Assembly: GCA_021399435.1 (NCBI GenBank)
Contig: JAJTUP010000061.1
Location: 62,001-126,000, forward strand
Reading direction: 5' to 3'
Origin: Diaporthe sp. PMI_573
Taxonomy: Eukaryota > Ascomycota > Sordariomycetes > Diaporthales > Diaporthaceae
DNA length: 64,000 bases
Shown here piece after piece: positions 21,541 to 33,015 of this stretch (its first letter is position 1; each line of letters begins with the position of its first letter). A program made the translations under genes and the position numbers. The notes beneath the pieces are model-generated. The model saw only the letters and a program-made list of their open reading frames with translations, was not told the DNA's origin and ran no database searches.

Positions 21541-21852
21541 ATGGACCTCATAGCAACCCTTGGACGTCAACGGGCTGCCAGCTACTTTTCAGTATGGCCG
21601 GGCCAACCCACAGCTCCTCAGATAATGCCAGCGGATACCACAATGATCGCCCAGTACTTTTCCAACAAGCCAACCAACGTCGCGGCTGCTTCGGCTACGC
21701 AGCAGCAACAACCCTCGAGGGCACAGGCGACAGCGGTCTACCAGCAGGGCACCTCTGATAGAAAAACCATGATGAACTACCCTGGCAACATTGCTGGAAT
21801 GCAAACCACAGGCGCTCAGGCGATTCCCACTGCGCAGCATCGCCCACCGTAG
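21541..21852 (+). CDS. Small Gln/Ala-rich hypothetical protein
   Basis: It has 103 codons from an ATG following a pyrimidine-rich leader (21480-21530). The translation is rich in Gln, Ala and Thr, with a QQQQ run and no domain. It may be a small host gene or a chance ORF. Confidence 0.25.
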   Translation: MDLIATLGRQRAASYFSVWPGQPTAPQIMPADTTMIAQYFSNKPTNVAAASATQQQQPSRAQATAVYQQGTSDRKTMMNYPGNIAGMQTTGAQAIPTAQHRPP

Positions 21853-22143
21853 CTTTTGGAGGATGAGCTGCTCCACGAGTGTGGTTGGAAACGTTCCTAA
21901 GAGGCATCGTGTGGTTCGGCTCATTCGGAACGAGGCTTCGGGGGGTCGTCCAGTCTTTTCTATATAGTATACATAAGCAGGAATATATGCTATACAGTAT
22001 TTTAAAGAACCTATAGTATACTTCTTCGTATTCCCCTAATGCTTAGTTTATAACCAGCTTGCTGTACTAAGTTGTATGATGCATGATTTGCCACTTTAAG
22101 TCTGATGTACGTAAAAGCTGATCGGGATAACTCATCTTCTACA

Positions 22144-22215
22144 GGAATGCAGTCAACTCCAGCACAGGAAAGCACTTTCCGGCGATGTCACAATGACGCT
22201 GTCCAGGTAATTGTT
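22144..22215 (-). pseudogene. Decayed piece of a nucleoside-hydrolase-like gene
   Basis: The minus strand reads DIAGKCFPVLELTAFL, compared with DIAGKRAAVPDLTAFL in the gene at 19159-20641. DNA similarity covers about 50 bp (19415-19465 against 22144-22193). Flanking sequence does not match, so this is a fragment of a duplicate. Confidence 0.6.
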
Positions 22216-22597
22216 GGATAAAACCAGAGCCTGGAACATGCTTGCGCCCCTCTCAGTTCTTATATATCCCCCTCCTATATCTAACGAGTTCAACGGTGTT
22301 CCTTATCACCCATATATCTTACGATTGAACGAACGTGTCCGGATTTAGCACTGTTTAATAAAAAGACTTTGGATACCCCTCCCCTAATCTTTTCTTCGAT
22401 TGACTAGTTGCGGTAACTTTATGCAAAAGCGTGCGGTGTAAAGCAATCAAGGCCTGCCACTTCTCGTTGGTGAGCTTGGGACTTGATTCGTTTTGTGAGC
22501 CAGTCTCCGACAGCTAACTCCGCACGAAATATTAGAAACCATGTATCATTAGTTTGTCCGCATATCATACGCTCATCATTGGAGTATCGAGGTGGTG
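22216..22597. other. Non-coding stretch
   Basis: No ORF or motif is supported between the gene fragment and the pogo remnant. Confidence 0.5.
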
Positions 22598-23644
22598 ACA
22601 TATGCGTTCAGGTTTAACACTCTCCTGATCTTCTTGCCACCACATTCAACCCATAAGCTCCAGCCTATGGATGTTAGTGTTTTCCAGCACCTGAAGAGGG
22701 CACACCAGAATGTACTCCAGCAGATGATTCGCGAGGACCGATTCACAGTGTCTCGCGAGGACTTCGTCTGCGAGACACTCGGGCCAATGGTTACCGCAGC
22801 GTTTACACCTGGGCACATCATGTATGGCTTCGAGAAGACTGGTCTCTGGCCGCCCAGACGAGACGTCGCGATCGGCGAATTATCAACTAGGGGCAAGAAG
22901 TCCTCTACGCCGATGTACGCAGATCTGTTACCTGACTGGTCAGAAGAGCGCCAAATACGAGGAGTTCAGGCACTGGAACGCGCAAATACCTACTATAACC
23001 ACTTATTGAGTGACGATACTCGAGAGGGACTAGTTGTTGCTTCGTCAATGGTCTCTGAATCGGTTGTCTCTAAGAAACGGATTGACCAGCTTAATTCCAG
23101 TCGATTGACCGCACTTGAGCACTATCGTGGTAAACGGCAGTCTGCCAGGAAGGGATATAAGCCTGATGGAGATGTCATTGCATCTATTCGACTGGGAGAA
23201 CTTCGCGCCAGAATTGATCCTGGAGAGATCGCCGCCACACAGTTGCTGCATTTCTCCCCAGATCAGCCGCACCCAGTTCTCTGCCGTGTGCTGTTCGTCT
23301 CCCGTGTCAAGTGTTTTCCAGTAGAAGGCCGGGCCGTCTGGTACCTGTACCGAGATATTAACGATCCTGTGGCCCGATCAGGCAAGACGAAAACGAGCCA
23401 GGCGCCAGAATCAGAAAGAGGTTCCTGTCCCACGATTTCAACAAAACACGAAATGTATATCAGCGACAGCTTTATCGCGCCATTCGCCCCAGGCCAGACT
23501 ATCATTCCCGACATGCCGCTAATTCCAGAAGAGACCGTCCTCGACAGAGCGTTCTACCTCCAATATATTCGAAGATGTGAGCATCAAGAATTAGGCGCAG
23601 AAAAGTTAAGTTCAGTTGCGCGCTTTGACGCCCTATTCCAATAG
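22598..23644 (+). pseudogene. pogo/Fot1-type transposase, C-terminal part
   Basis: It is open for about 349 codons. It starts abruptly within the DDE domain at LPPHSTHKLQPMDVSVFQHLKR, the conserved block before the last catalytic residue in pogo transposases. It continues through FTPGHIMYGFEKTGLWPP, the usual end-of-domain signature, and a long C-terminal extension. The DNA-binding half and the first two aspartates are missing, and no start codon fits, so it is 5' truncated. The remaining frame is undamaged, which suggests a fairly recent truncation. Confidence 0.8.
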
Positions 23645-24452
23645 AATCTTCTCAAAACTGCGGCTGGGAGCTTCGTGTGGAGGGCAACGCCATAACCTTG
23701 GTTCTGGGGCGCGCGCATCTTAACGTACCCGCACCAGATCCCGCCCACCCCCTGATTCCGCCCACCCTCCGTCAATACCGACCCCTTCTTCAAGTCGCCG
23801 ACCTCGTCGCCACCACGATAGTTGACCTCGCTTCTGATGGTGTTTCTGATTCTTCTGAAGCATCGCTATCATCTGATACTGCCCTCGCTTCAATTTGCGT
23901 CCTCCGAATGTCTTCAATGTCTGCAAAAAGCTCATTTGGGTTAAGTTGAACCCTCTTCCTTTGTACTGCCCTGCTAGCTTCAATTTGACGTTCCAGCTCT
24001 TAGTTCTTTTGTGTAGACATTGCCAATTTAACGTCTTTCTGATCCCAACTCTTAAGAATTTTTCTAAAGAGGTGTCGTTGTATAGGGCTTGACGCATCCT
24101 GGACGCGTACAAAAAGGCCGGCGCGCCTCTGGAGCATCGGGAAGAGTAGAGCCGCGTCTTTGGGCCGTGACCGTTTCAGGCGATGCGCTCGGGGTTTACT
24201 ATGTAGCGATGGCCGGTATAGTTGTCTGGTATGATGGCACCGAAGATACTAAAGACTGGGAAAGGGACGCAGCCGACGCCACCCGCTTCCACGAAGAGGC
24301 AGGGGACGCGGACGACGAAAAAGACAGGCAAGCCCACGGAGATCCTACCGCCTGACAGAGCGGGGCGTAGTTTAACAAATGCCGGAGTAAGGAAGTCTAC
24401 TACGGGGAGGCCGTCGCGGTCGAGGTCAACGCGAAGGACGCCACCCGCGCCG
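23645..24452. other. Stretch without recognised gene
   Basis: A lysine- and glutamine-rich minus-strand ORF (23720-24112) and short plus-strand ORFs occur, none with a motif I recognise. The minus ORF could be part of another transposase tail. Confidence 0.35.
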
Positions 24453-24788
24453 AGACGGGCTCGCGACCCCGATTTTATTGCCATCCTCGAAGCGTCGGAC
24501 ATCAAGGTCTATGTGCCCGGCAAGCTGGTGTACGAGCGCGGGGTCGCGAGCTTAAACCTGCTCTACCGCTTTTCGAGGCCGACGTATGTTATTCGGCCAC
24601 AGAACACCGAGCACGTCATGCTTATCGTAAAGGAGGCCGTCTATCGGAAAATACCCATTACGATTAAGAACGGTGGCCATTCGTATACTGGTTTGTTGTT
24701 TCCTAACGACGGAATAATGTTAGACCTTCAAGAAATAAATGAGGTTAACATAGACAAGTACGTATTTGGGTTATCAAAGTGGTTATAA
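24453..24788 (+). pseudogene. FAD-linked oxidoreductase (PCMH type), N-terminal fragment
   Basis: The translation contains RFSRPTYVIRPQNTEHVMLI, KIPITIKNGGHSYTG and GIMLDLQEINEVNID. This is the FAD-binding type-4 (PCMH) pattern, and the His of GHSY is the usual site of covalent FAD attachment. It stops after about 110 residues where a whole enzyme has about 470. A basic, proline-rich stretch precedes it in frame and is not part of the family. Confidence 0.85.
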
Positions 24789-25483
24789 AAACCAAGGCTT
24801 CCCGAGGATAGATCTAAACCGCCCTTTGTTCTGTCTCCATCTTTTGTATAGAATTTGGATATTCTGGGTATCCTGTAGGTTTATTAGCTGTTGTTATATA
24901 TATATATGGGGTATATAAGAAAGATGGGCAGGCCATAAATGGTTTCGCCATACACTTCAGCACGGTAGAAGGGGGGTGGTCTTTTATAGGCCCTCGCCCT
25001 TGGAGAAAGCGACTTCGGCCAATCGGTCGCCGATTGGCTCGCAAGCCCAGCAGAATTTATATCTGCCGCAAAAACAATCGTTCTGGGTGTTGGGCACGCT
25101 TTTCAGCGTACTCAATCCATTATGTACTTACTTGTGCACTTCTGTTTAACTTTCCTTCTAGGGACCGGGGATGTAGAACATTGTAATTTCGTCCCGCAAG
25201 GAGAAAGATGGTTCTTGTACTGCGCTTGAATTGTCTGTGTATGGTAACGCAGGATACTTGGTGATGTATTTTGCAACACCACAAAGCGTGACTGAATGAT
25301 TGGGTCATTTGGTAAGTACTGGGCGTTATGCGGCAGTTTGACTTTATTTTCACGCTGGCCTCTTTCACGGTACTTAGTTCACTTTACTAGCAACTACCCA
25401 TGGAAGGTCACTCACCGATATATAGCATTATGTTTACAGTACATGCATGTTACTTTTTCACAAGTACAGTCTAGAGCATTAGG
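24789..25483. other. AT-rich intergenic stretch
   Basis: No supported gene. It ends at a clear TATA box that serves the gag-like gene. Confidence 0.5.
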
Positions 25484-25491
25484 TATAAATA
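25484..25491 (+). promoter_or_regulatory. TATA box before the gag-like ORF
   Basis: TATAAATA is followed by a 73-bp CA-rich leader and an ATG in good context (ACAATGG). I see no LTR end or primer binding site between them. Confidence 0.6.
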
Positions 25492-25563
25492 GAGCCAGAT
25501 CCAACACAGTTTCTAGTTCTAATCGCCTTCTATCAAACACAACTTCTCGCTCAATCAAATACA

Positions 25564-26196
25564 ATGGCCCTTCAATCCCAGACGACCGCCGGATGGCAAC
25601 AACAAATCACCGCACTGAAGAGGCAAATTCTCGAGCTCATGGACATCATCGATGAGGTATTGATGGCACCATCTTCGGCTTTGGCCCTCCCCGAGCCCGA
25701 TAAGCTTGACGATATCACGGATTATGAAATATGGATACCGTACCTAACTGCCAAGCTTGAGCTTGACAAGGCAGCAAATACTTCTGACGAAAAGGACCTA
25801 TTGCGGGAGAAGATCATTTTCTTTTACGTCTATGCGCAACTCGGACCAAATATACGAGCTCAAGTGCTGAGCACATTGAATATAGCTCTGTATATCATGC
25901 TAGGCATGGTGACGAGACGTAATTGATATCATGCTCGATTGCACGCTTCGATGTGGTACTATGGAATCAAGCGTTGTAAGCAATTAGAACGTCAACACAA
26001 CTTAGTCTTTCTGGAACACAAACCACTTTCCACCTATACGAGCGACTTTGCTGTGATTGATCCAAGCGAAGCAGGAACTGTGATCTGCACCCTGCTCGCT
26101 AACGGATGGAAACGATCTGCGCGACCACTACCCGCTAGAGAGGACTCAGAGAACTTATGGCACATACAAACGAAACATCAAAGCCCAGCGCTGTAG
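25564..26196 (+). pseudogene. Retrotransposon Gag-like gene with in-frame stop
   Basis: The first 120 codons read ...LPEPDKLDDITDYEIWIPYLTAKLELD...EKIIFFYVYAQLGPNIRAQV, a pattern of Ty3/gypsy-type fungal Gag. A TGA at 25924-25926 interrupts, and the same frame continues to 26196 with a Gag-like stretch (TYTSDFAVIDPSEAG). No knuckle, protease or pol follows. It may be a solo gag copy or a captured capsid gene with its own promoter that has since decayed. Confidence 0.5.
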
Positions 26197-26587
26197 TATA
26201 TTTGCCAGACCAAAAGCATTCCGCTTACTGACGCGGCCACTACTAAGAGCTCGGACCACGTGAAGCAGGCGCCAATCCAGCTGCCCGAAGATAGGATGCT
26301 GGACACTTGAAAGATAGCCTTCAAGTCAAGATCGAGAGTTGTCACACGAAAGGCAGAATTTCGAGTGCCTTTTCTTGCTAATCACCTTAAAGGTTGAGAA
26401 CCCTATAGGTCGAGTCGCATGCTTAAAGGATGCGCTCCAGCGAAAAAGAATGATTAGATAGCTAGGAATGCCCTTATCTTCTGACATTTGATTTAACTGA
26501 ATTGAAGCAGCATTTTTCGCGAGGAACGTGATATGCTCCTCAAATGACAGTGTGCATTCAAATGAGGGGTGGGTCCCCCTTGCCAGT
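26197..26587. other. Intergenic stretch
   Basis: Nothing is supported between the gag-like pseudogene and the transcription factor's 3' end. Confidence 0.5.
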
Positions 26588-27913
26588 TTATACACTAGAC
26601 CTTTCCACAGGAGAACCTGGGTTCAAGATTTGAGAAGATTCACCGTTGTTCTCCTCTAGTCCTCCAGGTGGTGTCGGCGGAAGCTGAATTGTACATGCCA
26701 TCCCGTTGTGACGGAGTATATTCACCAGACCCTGAATGGTGTCGATCAAGGCTCCGATGTCCTCGCGCACTAAAATCATCTCGGTATTGTGTTTACGGCC
26801 CATGGTCTCTTTCTCAGCACTAATTTGCTCCAGAAGTTCGCGATTCAGCTCTACCTGCGGTGCTAGTTGTTTCCATTGCAGATCCGCCTTCAAATGTGCA
26901 ATGGTGGCGACATACTGGTTGTTGAGATGCACCAAGTTTTTCGCGTGTAGTCGCTTTCGCTGTCTTGATCTGAAGCTGTAAATTAACATCCGTTATTTGT
27001 GAGGTATAGGAACCCTAGTAGCTTACGCTGATTGCCTGTTGCGTAACATTCTCCTTCGCTGCTTCAACGTCTTGATCTTAATCCCGTCACCAGACACAGA
27101 GATCATTTTATCAACTATTTTCGGCTTCCCATGAGCCAAGCACGCTGTATTCAAATTCTTTCCCTCGTCACCGTCTTTTTTAACCTTAGTGTGATTTTCA
27201 GTGTTGCCCAGTACGTGCCGAGGCTTCAGACAGCTTTTCGGGTGAGGATGCTCTGTGTCGCCAGTTTCCAATTGTCCCAGGTCTTGAGCCCGCAATTTGC
27301 TGGGGCCGTTCCGTCCTGCTTCGCAGTCGGCAAATAACTGCTGATCACGGGGTTGCCTCGTTATATTTTGATCACAGGCAGGCGAGCCATCATGGCAACC
27401 ACCCCCCAAGGAATGAGCGTGCAAGTGCAACTCGGACAAGCGGGGAGGACCGCTGGGATCGATGGCCAGCGATGGCGCCATGGATGGGGCGACATTACTG
27501 CGAGGAAGATGCTGTTGCGGGGTAGAGTTTTGCGCACCCCGCTCGTTCTGATCCAGGGGGAAGGTCAACAGCCCCTGCTCGAAGGATTCGTGGTTGATAT
27601 TGTGGGTGTTCTTAGTGCAGCCGTTTGCTGTCTCTTTTTCTAGGCTTGATCTCCTTTGATCATATTCACACTCGCATTGCTGCGGCGCATTTGTGCAAGA
27701 CATGCAAGGTGTGCCTCCAGAACACCTGATCTTCCTCTTCCGACAGCGTATACATGCTCTCGTCACCCTTTTCCGTTCGGGATTATGGAGGCCTTCGTTT
27801 GAGGAGATCTCTCCTAGCCATTTGATGGTACTCTGACTGGATGAGAGTGAGTTGGCTAAGGGGTGATCTGCAGAGTGAGTGGGAAGTATTTCAGGGACCT
27901 GAGAAGAAGGCAT
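26588..27913 (-). CDS. Transcription factor with Zn2Cys6 cluster and bZIP
   Basis: Exon 1 is 27027-27913 and exon 2 is 26588-26975, with a 51-bp intron (GTAAGC..CAG); the product is 424 residues. Cysteines at 54, 57, 64, 70, 73 and 80 give C-X2-C-X6-C-X5-C-X2-C-X6-C, the GAL4-type binuclear zinc cluster, preceded by ERKRVTRA. The splice joins RNRQSA to FRSRQRKR and rebuilds a bZIP basic region with N292-X7-R300, then a zipper beginning at L310 (heptads L, Y, L). The region between the domains is polar and low in complexity. A third coiled-coil stretch follows (ELLEQISAEKETM). The fungal middle homology region is absent. It should be nuclear. I used the first ATG (27913); the frame is open 12 codons further upstream without another ATG. 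Confidence 0.8.
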
Positions 27914-29999
27914 GAGGATTATCAGGACTGACAAAGATGCAGAGGGCAACCTTCACAATGTTTTGTTCTTGCGACAAGTATAGTGAGGGTAGAGAAATTT
28001 TCAGGAGACGGGAGGGCGGGTTTAGCTATTTTTATATTTCCATCCATTGAGTGAGTCAGCAGTAGGTTTGGATAGATTGGTTTACAGTAGCCAGTGCCAA
28101 GCTAACACAGTGAGAATCCCAGAAGGTATCAGCTCTCTTCCAGACCAGGCTCGAAAGCAGGTAATTAGGGGGCCATGGAGCCTACACCATGTTCCCCTCA
28201 ACCATCACCCACTTTCCGGAGAGATGTATATATTACACCAGTCCACGCTGACGACGGTGTGGACAGTTTTCTTTTTTACTTCATCAAGTGGTTACTCAGA
28301 CAATCGACTTTGTAAAAATACAAATTTTACTTTTTTAGTGAATTGTATAGTTATTGATAAAAAAATGGCTGCGGGTATGTTTTCGGGAATCTCGATTCTC
28401 GATTCTCATTCTTCGCGCAGGCCTACCTTTCTACTTTCGCATCCGTCCTCCTGCCTCTTCTCTTCCCCTTTTCTGCCCATTCCCTGAACCTGGATGATGG
28501 GAAATAGGGAAAACCGCTGCGGCTTCTAACGATGACTACAGCTAGCTCAGTTCCAGGCTACATTAACAACAATTGCGAGGCTATGGCGGGCATTATTTGT
28601 GCTGGTGCTATTAAGAACTTGTCAGGAACTTTCTTCCCAGGATTTCCACACCCTATCCCGCACAAATACCTCAAAACAAGAGCTTCAGGTCGGTAGCCGT
28701 TGACGATCACCTCGCCCTCGCTTCCTCGGTGGAGGACTTTGACTGTTCCTATCTTCACGTGCCCTCCTACGGAGACGAGCCGACCTTCTCGGCTGGGCAT
28801 GGACGACTCAGCAGCCTCTTGTTGTTGGAAGCTCGTGCTAGGCAGCGGCCCGAATTCAGGCTCTGACCCTGCGGAATCGTCTGTTGCGTCAGAGAGGTAA
28901 TGCTGTATTTCAGGCAGTTAGCTCTGAAAACCCAGCCAAGACTAAGCGTCTAATCCTAAAAGAGGCACTATTCGCGCCCTCTATGGATATAAACATTTTT
29001 AGTAATAAATACGTATGTCGCTACAATAAATCGACAGGGACCCCCAAAGACTTCTACTAGCCCTTGCTGTTTGCGTCTCACTTTCGTTCTAATGAGGCTG
29101 TTTGGTGGTCATCAGCGCAGAGCCAATCGATTGAGTCCAGTTACCAGCGCACACAGTATATTATGCACGCCCTACTCCCCCCTCCCCACCCTTGCATATT
29201 ACATACGGTACCCCAGTTCCAAGTATAAAGCCAACGCCTCCATTTCCAGAACACTCCTTCGTCACCCCAATTTCCATATACAAAATAGTTGTCCAGGTTT
29301 TTCTCGTATTCCTCAAGAGGACTTTTGCGTTTGGCATAAAGCCTGGATGGGTCCTGACAATCTAAGGTAGGCAGAGGGATGCGGGCTATCACCCCGACCG
29401 TGTTGGATGGAGTTTCCAGCAAAATAGAATGAAAGCGGATATTTGCACCCAAAAAAATGGATGACGTACCCAATTTGTTTACTAAGTGGAACTTCCACGC
29501 AAGTACTTAAATACTTAAGACAGCTGGACTTCTCACCAATCTATCAGCCACGGCCGGCTTCTGCCTTCTTTTGCGATTGATAAGTTTCTTGAAAACTATT
29601 CGGAAACAAACTCTGCTCTACTGCCCATAACTTCGAATCACTCAATCACCCACCTGCTCAATGGATAAGGTCTAACCTTCTACATCCGGCAATCCGTTTC
29701 TCTCTGGCTTGTTTCCGTGAGCATTGCACATCTAATTTCCCGGACCATTAATACGACACAGTAACACTACCATTCTGCACATTTCCTACCTCGACAACAA
29801 CTACCACGCAAACTACACTCACGGCGTCATGGGAAGAAGAACAAGCCGAAGTGCATAGGAACTCAATCACCTTAAAGGACTACATAGTTCAGCTCTCTGC
29901 AATTATAATCTCAGATCCTAGACAGCTTTAACATGAGGGGGTTCCGGAAAAACCTTTTGCGATCCGCCTGCCAGTAGGGGTGAACAAACTGGTCTTTTA
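27914..29999. other. Two kilobases with no supported gene
   Basis: It starts with the promoter of the minus-strand factor. A minus ORF at 28558-28800 (80 codons) and a few others lack motifs. From about 29500 the sequence leads into the ankyrin fragment. Confidence 0.45.
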
Positions 30000-30389
30000 C
30001 TACAGCTATGTATACACGGCTACCAAGAGCTAGCCAACTTGCTTCTAGAGGAGGGTGCCAATATTAATGCCATAATTGATGGCGGATGGACGCCATTACA
30101 CTTAGCCTCTTTTGATAACCCTCAAGAGCTGGCCAAGCTGCTGATTGCAAAGGGTGGTAATGTTAATGCTACTGCTAACAACAGACAAATATCACTACAC
30201 TTGGCCTATCAAGAGGTGGCCAGGCTGCTGGTCAAAAGCGGTGCCAATATCAAGGCTACAGCTAATGATAGACAGACACCATTACACCAGGCGTCTTCTA
30301 ACGACCATCAAGAGCTGGCCAAGACGCTTCTAGAGAAATGTGCTAATATCAATGCCAAAGAAGATAACTTAGTGTTCTTAGGTCTTTGA
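30000..30389 (+). pseudogene. Ankyrin-repeat fragment
   Basis: About four ankyrin repeats are visible: GYQELANLLLEEGANINA, TPLHLASFDNPQELAKLLI, then a shortened repeat missing several residues (ISLHLAYQEVARLLV), then TPLHQASSNDHQELAKTLL. The frame has no credible start and stops right after the fourth repeat, so it is a piece of a larger gene. Confidence 0.75.
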
Positions 30390-30818
30390 CAGCCTTTGTC
30401 GCATGAGTATGATCGTCGTCATTTGAATTCATCTTTTCCGGCGGGTGACCAAAAAAACACGCAAGCTTGACGCCACATATCTAGGTCTGTGGCACTGCTC
30501 CGCTGCAGGACTGTCGTCTGCATCCACCCCGTCGTCTATATCCAGAATTATTGATGGGGCCTGCTCGGCAGGTCGAACGGCGCTCAGAGTAATGGCAGGC
30601 ATTGTGACATCATGTTCGGCGACGCTATATGGCTCATCCAACAGCCCTCGGGGTGGATCTTGTAAACTTCTAGACCTGCTGGCTGTGTCTTGTAGGTGCC
30701 CTGGCTCTATGTGCTCTGCTATAATTGACGCGGGGCAGGCGCTCATCGTCAAGCTCATTACCGCTGGCGGTCAGGCAGTCGACAGGCGCAGAGGAACCGG
30801 CAGGCTTCGCGTAGCGCC
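30390..30818. other. Decayed segment downstream of the pogo fragment
   Basis: A minus frame (30429-30758) is rich in Asp, Ser and Pro and may be the linker or tail of the neighbouring pogo transposase, but I cannot confirm it. Confidence 0.3.
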
Positions 30819-31166
30819 TTATGCCAATACTAGGTACTGGCCTGTCTGAGGCAGCCGCTGGGCGTGGTACGGGACCGTAGCAACTGGGTTCTCATCACCG
30901 GCTTCTTTTAGAAGGGAATTGGCCACATTTCGGACTGCAGAATGACTTGGTGCGGCTCCAAGTGTTTCTTGACGAAGAATCCACTCAACTATCGAGTCTT
31001 CTTGAGCAGTAGATAGTCGACTATTCGTCTGGGCCTCTGGATCGGCCTTGGAAGTATGTAGGCCTTTGCTGCGGACAGAGAGCGTAGATGGTGGCACATT
31101 GTGCTTTGAAGCTGCTTGCCTTAAAGAAAGACTATTGTCAGAGACGTCAAATAGAGCATAGGTCAT
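30819..31166 (-). pseudogene. pogo/Fot1-type transposase, DNA-binding domain only
   Basis: The translation shows the psq-type helix-turn-helix (LSLRQAASKHNVPPSTLSVR) and the CENP-B/Tc5-type second helix-turn-helix (LSTAQEDSIVEWILRQETLG..PSHSAVRNVANSLL). It ends shortly after and no DDE domain follows. The start is the ATG at 31166; a frame extension upstream lacks ATG. Confidence 0.8.
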
Positions 31167-31264
31167 TTGATATATATCGCCGAACTTAACAATTTTAAGT
31201 CGCGTCAATTCTTGGCCGAGTTTTCTAGCTCAATCTACGCCACGTTTCGGGATAAATGCTCTCT

Positions 31265-31474
31265 TCAACGCCGGCCTCCGCCTCCCACGCCTCCGCCAGT
31301 ACGGCCTCCCGGATTGTGGCCTCCGGGAACTCCGCCACCGCTGTTCTGCGGCGCGTTAGGGTCGGTGTCGGGGGGACCGGGTGTGCGCACACGTGCACAT
31401 TTGCAATGCTCCTTGAGCTGACCACAACCCCGCTGACAGTATCTATTAGGCGGGTAGTTTCCGTCTTTGGGCAT
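31265..31474 (-). CDS. Small Cys- and Gly/Pro-rich ORF, uncertain
   Basis: It has about 70 codons with a cysteine cluster (CQRGCGQLKEHCKC) followed by a Gly/Pro-rich tail. It lies in a GC-rich island. I recognise no family, and it may be a chance ORF. Confidence 0.2.
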   Translation of the reverse strand: MPKDGNYPPNRYCQRGCGQLKEHCKCARVRTPGPPDTDPNAPQNSGGGVPGGHNPGGRTGGGVGGGGRR

Positions 31475-32288
31475 GGTGAGGCCGATATGAGGGCTTGTGG
31501 TGCCTTGAGGCGTAGTGGTGACTATGTGCACTTTGTCGCTGTTTGCTAGTTGTTGACACTTTGAGTCGGCCGGTACGTTATGTATGCTGCTGCGCTAGTG
31601 TTGAATTTCCCTTGTTTTTAAAAGATCGTGGTTTGGGTTGCTTGGTATTAATTCCCGGTAGTATGTTTGCTGAAAGGAGTAATATTGGAAATCTAGCCTC
31701 AGGGAGTGAGGTCCCGACAAGGAGTGTGACTTTCTAACCCCGCGCGGGTGTAGGATATTTAGTGAGTTCAGCGTGTCCCGAATGCTGGCCAGTCATCGGG
31801 TTTATCGAAAGTGCCCATGGTTGACAATATGGATACGTTTCTTGAAGTCAACCTTACAGGAAGCCGTCTTTTTCTTTTTAATAATACTGACGCTTCGGTG
31901 AACACTTCGGATGCTGTATTTTCAGAGCCTCCTGCGCTTATATAGACATTCATTTAGGTTCAAAGAAGAGTACCTTAAGAACCCTTTAAGGTTCCCAGTA
32001 TAGGATAGGACTGTGCAGTTTAGGATCAGGTCTTAATAGATGCGAAGTTAGGAAGCCGAAGAAGCAAAATTGATATGCTAAAAAAGCAACGACACAGGCG
32101 CCCCATGGGGTCCAGCCAAACCAAGTTCCTAAAATGATTAGATTGGAGGCGTGAGAAAATGAACGACCCTGGCCTGCAGCAACTCGTGTCTGGCTGTAAG
32201 TAAATGCTCTGCCCCGCAAAGACAGTTATGTCCTTCATTACTCGACTCCTCATGTTAATCTTAGGCAATTCTTTATTACACATACAAA
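31475..32288. other. Stretch without recognised gene
   Basis: Short ORFs on both strands lack motifs; no repeat structure was seen. Confidence 0.4.
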
Positions 32289-32567
32289 ATGCCAGCACCT
32301 CCTCCGTTGCCTATGGTAGGCACGACCGAGGCCAATGTTGCCGATGTCGATACATCGGATAGCGATGAAGTGATTCATATTGACACCATCCCGAAAACGC
32401 CAGACCTGCCAGACGCCGCCGGGCGCCCCCAAAACAGCCCCACTCCAGCAAGCGTGAACCGCACACCACACGCAAATCTTCAACATACAACGAAGCTAAA
32501 AAGACTATCAAGACGAGACACAACTCCAAGATGGATTGTTGGAGGGGCGGAGGGATTCCGATGCTGA
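32289..32567 (+). CDS. Small acidic/Pro-rich hypothetical protein
   Basis: It has 92 codons from an ATG in good context (ACAAAATGCC). The sequence includes SDSDEVIHIDTIP, which resembles a SUMO-interacting motif (an acidic stretch beside V-I-x-I), then a basic C-terminus. It could be a real small gene or a fragment; nothing around it helps. Confidence 0.3.
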   Translation: MPAPPPLPMVGTTEANVADVDTSDSDEVIHIDTIPKTPDLPDAAGRPQNSPTPASVNRTPHANLQHTTKLKRLSRRDTTPRWIVGGAEGFRC

Positions 32568-33015
32568 ACCAAGGTTTGAATTCATAACAGCACTTATATG
32601 GACCAACTCTCGTTGGTAGCGGCCTGGCAAAAAGCCGTACACCGGCCATTTCTAGGAGTCGCACCCGGTGCATATGGTGATCCTCCTCGTGACCCCTGTG
32701 GTCCGCTTGTCAATGGCTTATTTTTGGCACAAGGGGCTACCTCCCCAGAAGCGAACGACGCAGTATCATATCTTAGTTCCTGGAAGAGAAGAAGCTCCAA
32801 GGATGGGAGGTCCCAGACAGTGAAGGAGATCTGGCCATTCTGCTCAAGGTCTGTTACAAACTCATCTATCACGCGACACTTACTGCCGGGCCGGCGTGCA
32901 AGCAAGCCATTCTTTCCAACGAATAAGTCACACAGCGAAGAAGAGTTTAAGAAAAGAAAAAGTTGTAAATTTTCAAAAGATATGAAATCCACGAAACAAC
33001 TGGATACAGCATTGT
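32568..33015. other. Undefined ORFs on both strands
   Basis: Overlapping ORFs of 130-140 codons run on both strands (32594-33026). Neither has a recognisable motif, so I make no gene call. Confidence 0.35.

Noticed and set aside
28558..28800. Minus-strand ORF of 80 codons
   Set aside because: Even composition but no motif, no promoter signal and no neighbour to support it.
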